A stretch of 64,000 nt of DNA, taken from assembly GCA_007449985.2 (NCBI GenBank), contig VIIQ02000644.1:310001-374000 (forward strand), written 5' to 3'. Positions within the stretch are counted from its first letter, which is position 1; every line of letters starts with the position of its first letter. Source of the stretch: Desmodesmus armatus (taxonomy: Eukaryota > Chlorophyta > Chlorophyceae > Sphaeropleales > Scenedesmaceae). This document shows positions 21,919-33,171 of this stretch, piece by piece. The position numbers and the translations under genes were made by a program. The notes beneath the pieces are model-generated. The model worked only from the letters and a program-made list of their open reading frames with translations, was not told the origin of the DNA and made no database searches.

Positions 21919-24798
21919 ATGTTGCAGAGCGGGCACCCCACAATTGCGCATCGTGCGTTCTCCAGCGCAGCGTCTTGCAAACGCATCCACCTCTTGTCTC
22001 GAAGCTCAACCTCCAGGCGTGCGAGTGTGCTGGTCCGGGCATCAGCAGATACCACCACACCAGCAGCTGTGGACAGCAAGCCTCTCTGGACAGAACTGTA
22101 CGAGTCATGTGCTGCCTTTCGGAAGGCCCCAATCTCTATGGTGAGAGTTTTTGTGTCAATTGATGTGGGCCACCGCCTGTTGTGCTGGCTTGAAAATGCA
22201 ACCTAGCACGGCATCCTTCCTGAGGACAAAGACATGTCTGTGGCCTCAGGAAGATGTACACCACCTTCCTCTGATCAGGCACCCTCCTCCTTGATGTGGC
22301 GTTCACATCTGAAAGTCCCTCACACCAGCTTGAAATCTGTCAACACCCCAATCACTTCTCCCCCCCCCCCCCCCCCCGGCCCTCTGCGCCCCTGCAGAAG
22401 CTTGAGTACTCCTCAGACATTCTGGATGCCATGAATGCTCTCAAGGCAGCGGGTGCAGTGCCCAAGTGGGGCTGTGAGTCACCAGAGTCAGGGGCAGCAG
22501 GCACAACACGCCAAAACAAGTTCAACGGGGAGCTCAAAATGGCAGGCATCAAGGTGGGTGTGTTCTCAAATGGGGAAGGGTGCTCCTTGGTCTGACTCCC
22601 TTGAGAGGAGCATGGGACCAGGGCTAGGTGGCCTGCGTGTTTGGAGGTATAGAAAACGAGGAGTCTTGCCGGATGCAGGGGTTGGGTTAGCATGTGGGCA
22701 TGGCAGGGATTGGGTACAGAGGCGGTTTGGGTACAAATTGCAGGGTGCAGGGTAGGGTTGCTGCTGCAGTTGATGCCAGCAGCAGCAGGCAGCAGCACTG
22801 CATTGGGTGATGGAGGAGGGTGCACCTGCCCACACAAGCAGTACACAAGCAGCAGTGCAGCGGGCACACATCTGCTTGCTCAACTCACCGGGATGTCGTG
22901 ATCACGAGATGTGCCTGGCAGCAGCTGGTCAGCCAATGCTTACATGCTGAATTGAGTGCTGAGAGGCTCCATTGCTGCTTCTGTTGTTGCTGTTTGTGCT
23001 GCTGACATTCTTTGTGTGCAGTCCCCTGACCAGCTGGCCGTCCCCAGTGTCCGTAACGATGCAGCATTCCTCTTCACAGTCACTGGTGAGCAGGGCAGTG
23101 CAGTTCCAGCACACGATTGGTGACAGGCGCAGTGACAGGCACACAGACAGTGGCTCTGTAGCTGGTGCAGCAAAGCTGAGCAATTCCACCACTCCCTGCA
23201 GTGGGGTTGAAAGCAACGGTGCAGGACGTGGGGCCCCTGTTATGAAGCTGGCTGGCGTGCTAGCCAGCACCCAAAATTGCCGAGGTTGGGACTCTGTCCC
23301 CAAATCACTGTACTGTACTGTACTGTACTGTAAAATGGGACTCTGTCGCCCAATGCCTGTACTGTACTCTACTGTGCTGGACTGTCCTGTCCTGTACTGC
23401 ACTGACTCCCCTCTCTCACGGCCTGCCTCGCCCCACACCCGCAGGTGTGGCCAGTGTGTTGGCGGTGCTCCTGGGCCAGCTGCCAGGTGACTGGGGCTTC
23501 TTTGGCGCCTACCTCACAGGGGGAGTGGTGCTGGCGGTGCTGGCAGTGGGCTCAACAGCACCAGGGCTGCTGCAGGTAAGGCACACACTACTGGAACTTA
23601 TGGCGCCACGTGTTGCTCTTGATCAATCAGGCAATGTTACAGCTTTGAAGCTCACGAGCTGACGCAGCCACTCACTGATATCGCGGAGATGCCAGAACAA
23701 CCCCTCTTGATGCTGGCCCATTTTAAAATTTGATATTTTGAAATTTTGAAAGCTCCTCCTTGAGCCCCTTGTGGTCTGTGCAGCATTGCTGCGCCGGGCT
23801 CCATTTTCTGCATTGGTCACTGCTCTGAGAGCTCACACGAAGCAGCTTAGGCACACAATTGCAAAAGCAAAGTGAAGTCATGGCTTGATAGCTAGTGCCA
23901 GGGGTGGGGTTCTGCGTAAGCTGTTGTGTGTGTTTGGTTGCAGGGTATTATTGACAAGTTCAGCCAGTTGTGGCCTGACTACAAGGAGAGGGTGGTGGCA
24001 CACGAGGCAGCTCACTTGTTGATAGGTGCGTTCAGGGAGGGTACATGAGAGGTGGGTTTGGAGGGCAGGGTTAAGGAGGGGAGGGTGCAGGGTATAAGAC
24101 AAGGAGAGGGTGGTGGCTCACGAGGCAGCTCACTTGTTGATAGGTGCGTTGTGCGAGGGAGGGAAGGGTTTAGGAGGCGCGCAGGGTTGGTGCAGGGAAC
24201 GGGTGCGAGGTGCGGGGGTGGCAGTTGCCTGCTGGGTTTCTCCACACAAGGCAGCTCACTTGTTGATGGGTTGCGGCAAGGGAGGGTGCAGGAGGGGTGG
24301 GTTTGGAGGGCAGGGTATAGGAGGGGAGGGAGCAGGGTATAGGACAAGGAGAGGGTGGCGGCACACGAGGCAGCTCACTTGTTGATAGGTGCGGCAAGGA
24401 AGGGTGTAGGAGGGGTGGGTATGGAGGGCAGGGTACAGGAGGGGAGGGTGCAGGGTATAGGAGGGGAGGGGTGCAGGGGTTGGGGTGCGAGGTGCGGGAG
24501 GGCAGTTGCCCTGTTGCCCAATAGTGCTACTGTTACTGTCGCAGGCAGAGGCCAGCAGTATCACTGATACGACAACGATCATGGCCACAGCAACTGTTGA
24601 CAGTTTGTCCTTGTGGGTGTTGCGTGCTGCAGGTTACCTGATGGGTGTGCCTGTGACGTCATACAGTGTGGGCCTGGGCTCAGAGCATGTGGAGTTTGCA
24701 GGTGCGCTTGCAGGGGAGCTATCTGTGCAGCCGCTGCAGTAACTGATGCTCATAGGGACACCTTCATCATGCAGGAAGCATTGACAACAGCAGCCCCT

Positions 24799-24831
<33 letters not shown>

Positions 24832-26022
24832 GCCATATCAGAAGCAGCGGCAAACACAAACAAAACCAGCTGCAAAGATGAAGCACAGGGGCACCAGCTG
24901 CAGCTGCAGCAACAGTGGCCAGTCCGGCAGCAGCAGCAAACAATGAGCCGCCATGAACCCAGCTAGTCACCAAAAAAGTGTGATAGCATGAAACATCAAC
25001 GTGTTGATGGGTATGTTGGGACGAATGCCCAGCCAACAGTAACGGTGATGTGCAGCATTGTGCAGGGCTTGACATGAGGCTCACCCCAGCCCTTGACTGT
25101 GTTGTCCTGCCTCTTCCTGTCGCCTTGCCACTCACTGCAGAGGCCAAATTGCAAGCGCGCATCTTCACAAAGGACCTGACGGATCAGGAGATTGATGCAC
25201 TGGCAGCTGTGGCAGTGGCAGGTGGGTGGAACTGTGTGGGCATTGCGGTGAAGCTGTGTGGGCAGGGGGGGTGGCAGCTGTGGCAGTGGCAGGTGGGTGG
25301 AGCTGTGTGTGTGGGGGGGGGGGGGTGTTTGGTTGAGAGCTGTGTGATGTGTGACAGTGGCAGGTGGGTGGAGCTCTGTGGGCGCACATGACTTAGCCAA
25401 GGGAAAAAGCATGGTTGGTGACACTAGTCTGTGTGGGCGCACAAGGACTTTGCCAGAGGAAAGCGCATGGCTGATGACATACTAGGCTGGGGTTGGAGGG
25501 AGGCTCTTTGTCTGCATTTATGGAAGAGGGGAATGTTGTGCATGCAGTACCGAACAGTTGCCAATGTTTCATGGCTGGCGCTTCAGTGTCTTGCACGCGT
25601 AGGTGCGGGTAGATCAGGTTTGCTGTCAGTGGATTTTCGCCCTCTTCTGCGTGCGCAGTAGCTGCCCTCCACGAGGACTATCCACCAAATATTGTCCTTG
25701 CTGCCGTCCCCTTGCTGCTGCTTCTGCTTCTGCTGTATGCATGTATTCCTTTATGTGATCAGGCATGGCAGCCGAGGGCCTCAGGTATGAGCAGGTTATG
25801 GGCCAGAATGCAGACCTGTCGGACCTCCAACGTATTCTGCTGCGCTCACAGACAAAGCTCAGCAACAACCAGCAGCAGAACATCACGCGGTGGGGTGTGT
25901 GGCGGGCTGCGCTGCTGCTGAAGCAGTACAAAGCGGAATATGAGGCGGTACAGGCGGCGCTAAACCGCGGGGCACCTGTGAATGAGATTGTGCAGATTAT
26001 TGAGAGTACGCAGAAGCAGTGA
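21919..26022 (+). CDS. FtsH-like M41 metalloprotease homologue without AAA domain, plastid (8 exons)
   Basis: Exons 21919-22140, 22398-22553, 23022-23085, 23445-23575, 23944-24025, 24633-24701, 25141-25221 and 25763-26022 join in phase to 354 residues. Residues 1-40 are Ser/Arg/Ala-rich without acidic residues, as in a plastid transit peptide. Exon 4 codes a hydrophobic, probably membrane-spanning region (VASVLAVLLGQ... GGVVLAVLAVG). Exon 5 carries RVVAHEAAHLLIG, an intact HExxH zinc motif (211-215). GYLMGVPVTSYSVG, LTDQEIDALAAVAVAGMAAE and MGQNADLSDLQRIL follow, then a helical end with RWGVWRAALLLKQYKAEYEA. Order and length match plant AAA-less FtsH-like proteins of plastid membranes (At5g27290/At1g54680 type), whose substrates are unknown. 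The intact HExxH suggests possible activity. Introns 5 and 7 carry tandem copies of exon ends. Confidence 0.86.
23235..23405. repeat. TGTAC-tailed dispersed element, copy 3
   Basis: GGCTGGCGTGCTAGCCAGCA, then AAAATTGCCGAGGTTGGGAC and TCTGTCCCC, lead into two (TACTG)n runs at 23308-23332 and 23358-23400. GAGGTTGGGACTC resembles a degenerate RNA polymerase III B box. It lies in intron 3 of the M41-like gene, just before exon 4. Confidence 0.7.
24099..24392 (+). repeat. Copies of the exon 5 donor segment in intron 5 of the M41-like gene
   Basis: The exon 5 end with its donor (AAGGAGAGGGTGGTGGCACA, CGAGGCAGCTCACTTGTTGA, TAGGTGCG; 23978-24030) is repeated at 24099-24150 and 24343-24392, with a shorter copy at 24247-24276. 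Between them GGGAGGGTGCAGG-type G-rich repeats continue to about 24490. Both long copies keep the HEAAH codons and the donor GATAG|GTGCG. Confidence 0.92.
25271..25382 (+). repeat. Copies of the exon 7 donor segment in intron 7 of the M41-like gene
   Basis: TGGCAGCTGTGGCAGTGGCA|GGTGGGTGGA at the end of exon 7 (25201-25231) recurs at 25272-25302 and, partly, at 25352-25376 (GACAGTGGCAGGTGGGTGGA). Confidence 0.88.
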
Positions 26023-26459
26023 GAGGGATCGCTGCAGGGAGCGGGCAGCAATTTTGCATTCCTTTCAAAGATATGGATGGCAGCCTTTTGTAACATATGA
26101 GAGCATGGAGGTTGTGTGAATCCGTGCAGTGTACTGATGTAGTGTGAGGGATTGCAGGAGTGAAGCGGGGTGAGTCAGCAGACAGAGAGGTGTTGGGTGG
26201 GAGGGACCAACACACAGCTGCCTGCAGGACTAGCAAAAGAAACTCCCCCATCACTGATGAATTGAGCAGTATGATATGCGCTATGGGTTGCCATGCGTCA
26301 GGCAGTTTGAACCGAGGGGGATTTGAAACCCTAAAGGTTGTATTCGCTTCTGAACCCTTCTGAATATGGAAATCGTAAACATCATCTTGCAACAAGTGTC
26401 GCCACCAGTGGAAGCCACACCTGCGCGGCCAACTCGTGATCGATCTTGGTCCCGGAACC
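26023..26459. other. Intergenic region between the M41-like and MYND genes
   Basis: It holds the 3' UTR of the M41-like gene and the promoter and 5' UTR of the MYND gene. No coding region or repeat is evident. Confidence 0.5.
26089..26093 (+). terminator. Candidate polyadenylation signal of the M41-like gene (TGTAA)
   Basis: TGTAA lies 67 bases after the stop codon on the coding strand. Confidence 0.5.
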
Positions 26460-29400
26460 ATGCACAGCTCGAACCAAGCGCCACAAGCTGCACTGCGTTG
26501 CCTACGGCACCTGTGCCGGAAACCTATAACCAACGCAGTCCTAGCCAATGCATCAGCAGTTGCCGAGCTGGACACAACAGCATGCAAGCTATGGGCGCAG
26601 GTGGTAAACAGATACAACCAACATGGTGTGGCTGCTGCTCTGGAGATGCTTCCATCAGGTGTGTCGTGTACGTCATGGTGGAGGGTGGCCCAACTTGCTG
26701 CATGAATCCTGCACGTGCCCCAGCATGACATCAACAAGTACAGGCAGCTAGGAGACCCTTGCCAGGGTGCTGCAGTGTACGGTACTTGTCGCAGCAGGCT
26801 ACATCACTTATGTACTGCAGCATTGTATAGCATACTACCAGAGTGTGGTACAGCGAACTGCGGGGATGGTTTATCTCGAGAATCAGCCGTGCTGCCAGCA
26901 TTTTGTGCACCATGCCGCGCTTGCTCATACCAACTGCAACGCACCATTCAACTGTCCGCACATCACCTGCCGCAGAACTCATCGCGGCATTCATGGCAGC
27001 TGCCGCCCGCCTCAACACCTACCTCACACAGCAGCAGCAGCAGCAGCAGCAGCAGCCCCAGCTGGCTCGCTTAGTCTGCGCTCTGCTGCGCGTGTGGGGA
27101 GCCGTGGCGATTCCAAGCTCACGGGGTTGCCCAGATGCATGGGTGCTGAGGCTGCTGCCAGCCCTTCCCAATGCTGCTGAGCTTGCGCTGCACGTGCTGA
27201 CCGGGCCTGAGGGCTGCGGTTTGGCCTGCGGCCTCAGCACGCAGCAGCACAGCTCAGCAGTATTCGATGCAGCAGTCGCAATGAAGCTTATCGAGACCTG
27301 TGCAACACAGTGGAACAACATGGTACTCATAGAGTCGCAGCAGGCAGGGGGCACCATCCGTCCAGCCACGCGCGCAGAGGCACCTGTCCTCTCAGACGCC
27401 GTCCAAAAGGCGCTCATACTTCACTGCTGTGTCCTTCTGCGGGCCTGGAAGGATCGTGAGCAGCATGCAGCAGCTGCAGCCAGCACAACAGCCCCCCACA
27501 GCAGCAGTAGCAGCAGCACTTGGGCGCCGTCAGAGGCGAAAAAGCTGCTGCAGCAGCTGGGGTTTCCGCTAGCCGCCGTACAGCTGTACGCTGTGGCTGT
27601 GTGCGACACATTCAACACGGCAACCATCACCATTATGCGGCACACGGACTGGGCGCACTTGGCCGTACAGTCAGCCCTTGCTAACCGTCTGGTAGCATTG
27701 CGGCAGCGGGACTGGCCGGTGCGCTACCGTGGGATCATTCCAGCCGCCGCGACAGCAGCAGCGGCCGCAGGCTCTGCGGGGCCGCAGGTGGACGGCTTGC
27801 TGGTGCATGTCTTTGCCATTGGCGTAGTGCCAGAGCAGTTGATCTACCTGACGCTTGAGTTCCTGGCGGTTTTGGGCTTCGGCCCTGACCGGACGGAGTC
27901 AGCTGTGTCAGCTGTCGCCCTTGTGCAGCAGCTGCTGATACAGGCTATCACGCTGCGCCAACAGCCGCAGTATGCGCTCGAGCGCAGCGTGCAGGAGGGC
28001 TATGCACGCGGCTGCCTAGAGTATGTCTGGAGTGGCCTGGGGAGGCAGCTGCTGAAAGCTGCTGGGGTTACAGATGCAGAGTTGGAGGGGGGCAGTCCTG
28101 AGGCTGCAGCAGCAGACCGGCCGAATGCCTACAGTGCAACCCTCATGCGAGAGGGCACAGCAGTGGAGATGCCTGCAGATGCGCAGGCCAGGTTGGGCAT
28201 GGTGTGGCGCGAGTTCAGCAACTGCTTGTTTTATGCCATACGGTACTACGAAGGTGAAGTTGGAGGGGCTGTTTGTCTGGGGCAGACAAGCGTGGGCATA
28301 GGCAAGAACGCATGCAGGGTGTCTCTACATCATGTAGATGATCTTGCTCAGTCATCTCACTCAGCACAGTATAGTGCAGATATGGGTGTATTGAGCATCC
28401 ATAGTTATGTTGTGAAATGGGATTCATCTCGAGTCCCACACCATTGCTGGCTTTGGCATGCTAATAAGCATCCTGCTGTATCACTCACACGGCAGGGTAG
28501 AACGGCAAAACCCTCGGCATACTGCTAGCTTGAATTGCATCACTAGTGCTGTTCTGAAAAACCCTATGTCTGCCCCGCGCGCCCTGCCGCATTTTTGTGA
28601 CCTCACCGCCAACACCGCACACTTCCAGACTGCTTCGAACAGCCTTCCTCCGAGCTCTACATGCGCCACCCCCTGCGTACAAGCCGCGTCCTCGAGGCCG
28701 CAATGCGCACAGCACCCCTCACTACATTCCCTGCCGAAGCCAACATGCTGATGTTGATACAGCTGATCCTGGGTGCCTACCATGCAGCAGCCGAGGCAAC
28801 AAGCGCAGAGGGGGCCACCCCGGGAGCCGAGCTCATGCAGAACAAGCGGCTAGCTACACGGTACTGCTCTCAGCAAGTGAGCTACATGAAGGCTCTCAGC
28901 ATGCCTCTACCCCCTGGGATCCAGCAGCACGATGTGGGCGTTTATCTGATCGCACTGGCTGTCTCAGCAACAGTGGTGGGCCCCACTGTGCACTCATGGG
29001 CGATAGGTGAGTATCTGTTACGTAGTATCGGGTGAAGGACACAGGGGAGCGGCTGCAGGGTGCTGCGGTTGTGTGCAGGTTGCTGCTGGCGCTGCAGGGT
29101 GTATGTCGTGCCAGGGTTTCAAGTTAGGGTATAAGAGTTACCGCCCTACAATGCTGTGTAAGGGCGTGCTGCAGCAGTCAAGAGCATGTGTGGTGCACTA
29201 TCTCGCTGTTGCGTGCAGAGCATGGCATGCAGCTACTGCATGGCTAATGCCTGCGTTGATAGGTTGTCAGCATACTACACAGCAACTGCCAGGCAAGCCT
29301 GCAAGATGTGTAGACTGCAGACTTAGGACTTCAGGTGTGGTAGGCATCACTGTCCAAGTCTCTGCTGTTGCTGCTGTCTTCCCTGCAGGTGAACCCAGGA

Positions 29401-31137
29401 TCAAGCCGTTGAAGCAGGCAGCCATTTGGGAGTCGCAGCCCCGCCGTCTGCAGCAATCGAATTCTTTGCCGCTTGGAAGGGATTCCATCACACTGTCAGA
29501 CCAGGTGAGCAGTATGTGCTGCTTGTGTGGCACTGCGTCCCCGTTATAATTATGTTTTGCACAGTCCTGCGCAGTCGGGTGCAGCGACCGTTCCGCTGGT
29601 TGACTTGCGGTGTCACTTTGTCACTGCATGCATGCAGCTCGTCATGAGTGGGTCCTGGATGTGTGGTTCACAATCTCGATTTCCGCTCCTGTGACAAATC
29701 AGTGGTTGGCTGGCATGAGCTCCGTGTATGTCCGCCATACAAGACCATGAAAGGCTCACTCTACTGCACCTGTCTGTTTCAATTCGCCCTTGTAGGAGAG
29801 CCTTGATGCTTCCTGCTACCCCTCCCAACTTTTTTGGATCACTCTTACGCACCTGTCTGTTGCAATTGTAGGAGGTCCTGGATGCCCCCTGCTACCCCGC
29901 CTGGCTGGCCATTACCGGCAGGGCCCTGCTCACAGCTGGTCGCCTCCTGCAGGAAGCAGCCCCATGGCTGCAGGTGAGCTCAGGAGTGTCAGCAATCCTC
30001 TGGTTTGACGCCGGGCTGTTTGGGTTTCAGTTCTTGGGCTTGCTCTCCGTGATACCAGTGAAAGGGGGTGAGGTTTGTACAGACGGCTCCCTTCCCGTGC
30101 TAGTTGCGTCCATTTCGTAGCTGGAGTCAGTTGCAGTGTAGCTGCTTGCGAACTGCGTTGTAACAGCCGTCTCTTCTGTTCTGCAGGTGTGCATGCGGCA
30201 GGCCATTGCCGGTCACCCCCTACCCGCCCTCATCCAGCAAATGTCGTCGCTCTCCTTTGCCATGGGCTGGCTGTGTCAGCAGCTAAGCCAACTCAAACAG
30301 CACCCAGATGCTGCTGCAGCAGCAAAGCTACCCCTAGGGCTTCTGAATGAGCTCTCCCAGCTTGCGGAAGGCTTAGCTCCTAACTTCCGGGACCTGAATC
30401 GTCTTTGCAACTCAACAGCTGAGACGGCTACGTACAGACGCGTTCTGCAAGGGAGTGCGGATGGGTGGCTGCATGAGGGGCTGCAGCAGCTAGGAGGCAA
30501 GGTGTGGGTGGCATGGCCTCAGGGGTTCGCCTGCAATGATGACCGGTGCCTGGAGATGGGGGGACTGGCTGAGCAGTCATGCATCGGTGGCCGTCAGCGC
30601 TGCGGCGACTGTATGGTGAGTGTTGGCTGTGGTATTTTGGACTGAGCATTGGCACATTCTTGCTTCTTTTTCCCAAGTTGCAGCTCTCATCTCACAGTGG
30701 CTGTGTGGTGCAGTGCAGTCCTGAAATTTCACCTCTTGCATGTTACGCCAACCACCCGCTGCCCGTCTTGTGCTGAACACCCAAACTGTGTGTTGTAGCG
30801 CGCTGGTTGTCATTATTGTGCTGAGTCCTTTGCTGCGTGTTTCTCAGGGCGTTGGTATACCAGCACAGGTTGTGGGCAGCTTTCGCGGTTTGTTTTGAGT
30901 AACTATGTCAGGACGTTTGTTCAGCAACAAATATGAGACATCCACATTTACCACTTTCTACTGTCACCGTTCACTCGCTACGCTGCTTGCTCCCAGGTGG
31001 CCTACTACTGCTGCAAGGAGCATCAGACCCGCCACTGGCGTCAGCACAAGATGGTGTGCGGCCACTTGAAGCAGCTGAGGCGGGAGGCAGCGCAAGGAGC
31101 AGCAGCTGCAGCAGCTGCCGCACCGCCAGGCAGCTGA
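26460..31137 (+). CDS. MYND zinc-finger protein (7 exons)
   Basis: Exons 26460-26658, 26976-28253, 28629-29006, 29389-29504, 29872-29973, 30187-30615 and 30997-31137 join in phase to 880 residues. The first 800 residues are mostly helical, Ala/Leu-rich and of unknown fold, with a Gln tract near residue 90 (CAG repeats at 27030-27056) and a Ser run near 245. The C-terminus has a MYND finger at about 807-855: ACNDDRC, then RCGDCMVAYYCCKEHQTRHW, then RQHKMVC. A His (H843) stands where most MYND domains have the second Cys of the C-x3-C pair; His can also bind zinc. MYND fingers bind proline-rich peptides. Long proteins ending in a MYND finger are common in chlorophycean algae, mostly without assigned function. 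Start chosen as the first ATG of the exon 1 frame. Confidence 0.83.
29766..29829 (+). repeat. Copy of the exon 5 acceptor segment in intron 4 of the MYND gene
   Basis: CACCTGTCTGTTTCAATTCG and TAGGAGAGCCTTGATGCTTC CTGCTACCCC (29767-29823) parallel CACCTGTCTGTTGCAATTGT AGGAGGTCCTGGATGCCCCC at 29851-29898, the real acceptor and exon 5 start. The spacing is about 84 bp. The copy has frame-breaking differences. Confidence 0.85.
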
Positions 31138-32355
31138 TGCACACTGTGGGCTGCGTGATGCAGCTGCTTGCTCAGTGGGCTCCGAGGCTTTCAACATCTC
31201 AGATAGTTAGTTCAAGTTGTGTTTCTGCAAGCAGATAATGGATTTCAGGAGAGTCGGGGGTTGGCACGCAGTGCCTAATGGCACCTGGTGAACAACAATT
31301 ATTGATGTGTGTGCCTTTGCTTCTGGTGCTGCCAATGTGTTTTCTGTTCTTGTAGCCTCCTGTGGCCCGGCTTTTGTTGTCGCTTTGTGTCCATGTGTGA
31401 TCCAGCAGATAATGTTGTTGACAGGGTTGATACGATACTGCAACTTCTACTGGAAGTTGAAGCACACTCGATGCACACACCCAATGGTGCTGTGTGGGGA
31501 TACATGAGTTGTAAGGTGGCAATAGGTGCACAAATGGTCAAGTGCCCCACCCCTGCTGGAAACTGGTGACCATACTTCAAGTCGTGCCACGATGTTGCAT
31601 GATGGCTCTCTGGCTGTTCAACAAGTTGTCACCCTGCCTGCGTGGGCTGTCAGCACTGGCAGCTGTGACGCAACCAACCAACTGCTCATGATGACTCATC
31701 ATTGATGAGCAGCATGAAGGACACCACAGTTGCGCCAGCTGGAATCCCTTCATTGTTTCGAGACGAGTTGGTCACCAACGCACGGTGCAATGACTGAATG
31801 ATTCAGCAGGCAGAACGTGTTCAGTTGGAAGGACCCACACCCTGCGGCTGGCAAGACTAGAAAGAGCAACGCCCCCAACTGACTGTGACGTCCTGGTGGG
31901 CATCACAGCTGTGTAACCTCCATGCCCCGGTGAGGAGTCAGCATGTGTGTAGCCTGCAGCGGCTTGGCAGAACGGCAATGTCGTCACCAGCTTCTTGCGA
32001 AGGAGAATCGATCGAAGCTTCCTGATATCAGGCAAGCAGTGCAAGCAACAGTGCATGCCAAAAGGGCCCTCCTGCTGCCCTCCCCTCCAATTGGAGCCTT
32101 GCAAGGCTAGCCTGCAAGCGCTGTTTCGCAATTCCGTTAAATTCAGTTTCACGGGGGTGGCATCGCGTTGGGAACGTAAGGTGCTGTCGAGCGTGACCAA
32201 CCAAGGCGACATTGGTCGACTGTCCGTGGCACGGACACCGGTGGCCTCATCAGTGGCACGGCTTGTGATTGCCAACCTCCATGTTACCGCGAGAGTTGTC
32301 TTTCAATATAATCGATAGTGAAATCCACTCCCTTGAAGGAAAGCTACTTGACACG
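31138..32355. other. Intergenic region after the MYND gene
   Basis: A TGTAA at 31510-31514 is a candidate polyadenylation signal for the MYND gene. No other gene could be supported. Confidence 0.45.
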
Positions 32356-33171
32356 ATGTTGTCGTTCCACCGCACGCCAGCCTACACATGCTGCCAGTCA
32401 CGCCTAGCGGCGAGCAATGCATTTGGTTCACATTGCAAGCGCATTGTCTCAGCCCGCGCTGCCCAGACACCAGCAGGAATTTTTCAGCAGGAGGCAGCTT
32501 CTGAGATTGAGCGTCTCCAGAGCAAGCTTGATGAGCAGTCCAGCGAGCTGCAGCGGCTGCTCGGTGAGAAGGAAGCTGCCGAAAGCACAGCCGTCTTGGA
32601 GACACCTTACTTTGACGTGAGAGAGTGGGCAAACAGTGATGACCAGCAGCAAGTTACTAGGGAGATCAAGGTAATTCCAAAGGAGGTGGTTGCTGTTTCA
32701 TGGCGACAGCCCCTGCCTGCAATCAGCATCCGCAGCCTGCCACTGCAGCAGCTGAACTCTTGCTACAACAGAAGCAGCTCCACTGCCGTGATGGGCATCG
32801 AGGTGTGCCTTGCTGGCTACCGATACGCAGAAGCGGATGTGGATGTGCCGTTCACTGTCAAACAGGGCAGCATTATGAGACTACAGGACCTGAAGCAACC
32901 TTTCGACAGCCACCCTCTGAAGTTTCAGTTGGAGTATGATGTCACCGGCAACTTGACCTACAACCACAGGGTCCAATGCGTTTGGAAGATCCCAATGGAG
33001 ACCTTCAAACAGAACGAAGGATTGTTGCCGCTGCTGCCGGAAAGCATCAGGCCAACATGGCCTGCTGACAGCCCTCAATCCAATGATCCTGGTCCCAAAA
33101 AAGAATCCCAGTGGCGCGTCAGCTTTGAGCTCATGTATCATACACAGCCATACAGGCTTGGGCGCAGCTGA
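32356..33171 (+). CDS. Unknown protein with predicted plastid transit peptide and coiled coil
   Basis: A single-exon frame of 271 codons from the ATG at 32356. An upstream in-frame ATG at 32281 would add 25 residues with acidic residues; the downstream start was preferred because it gives a Ser/Arg/Cys-rich acid-free presequence (MLSFHRTPAYTCCQSRLAAS) typical of plastid targeting. Residues about 45-85 form heptads of a short coiled coil (EIERLQSKLDEQSSELQRLL). The remaining about 190 residues are of ordinary composition with mixed hydrophobic blocks (VMGIEVCLAGYRYAEADVDV, KFQLEYDVTGNLTYNHRVQC) suggesting a folded beta-rich domain that I do not recognise. The absence of low-complexity repeats, unlike its neighbours, supports a real conserved protein. 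Function unknown. Confidence 0.62.
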   Translation: MLSFHRTPAYTCCQSRLAASNAFGSHCKRIVSARAAQTPAGIFQQEAASEIERLQSKLDEQSSELQRLLGEKEAAESTAVLETPYFDVREWANSDDQQQVTREIKVIPKEVVAVSWRQPLPAISIRSLPLQQLNSCYNRSSSTAVMGIEVCLAGYRYAEADVDVPFTVKQGSIMRLQDLKQPFDSHPLKFQLEYDVTGNLTYNHRVQCVWKIPMETFKQNEGLLPLLPESIRPTWPADSPQSNDPGPKKESQWRVSFELMYHTQPYRLGRS

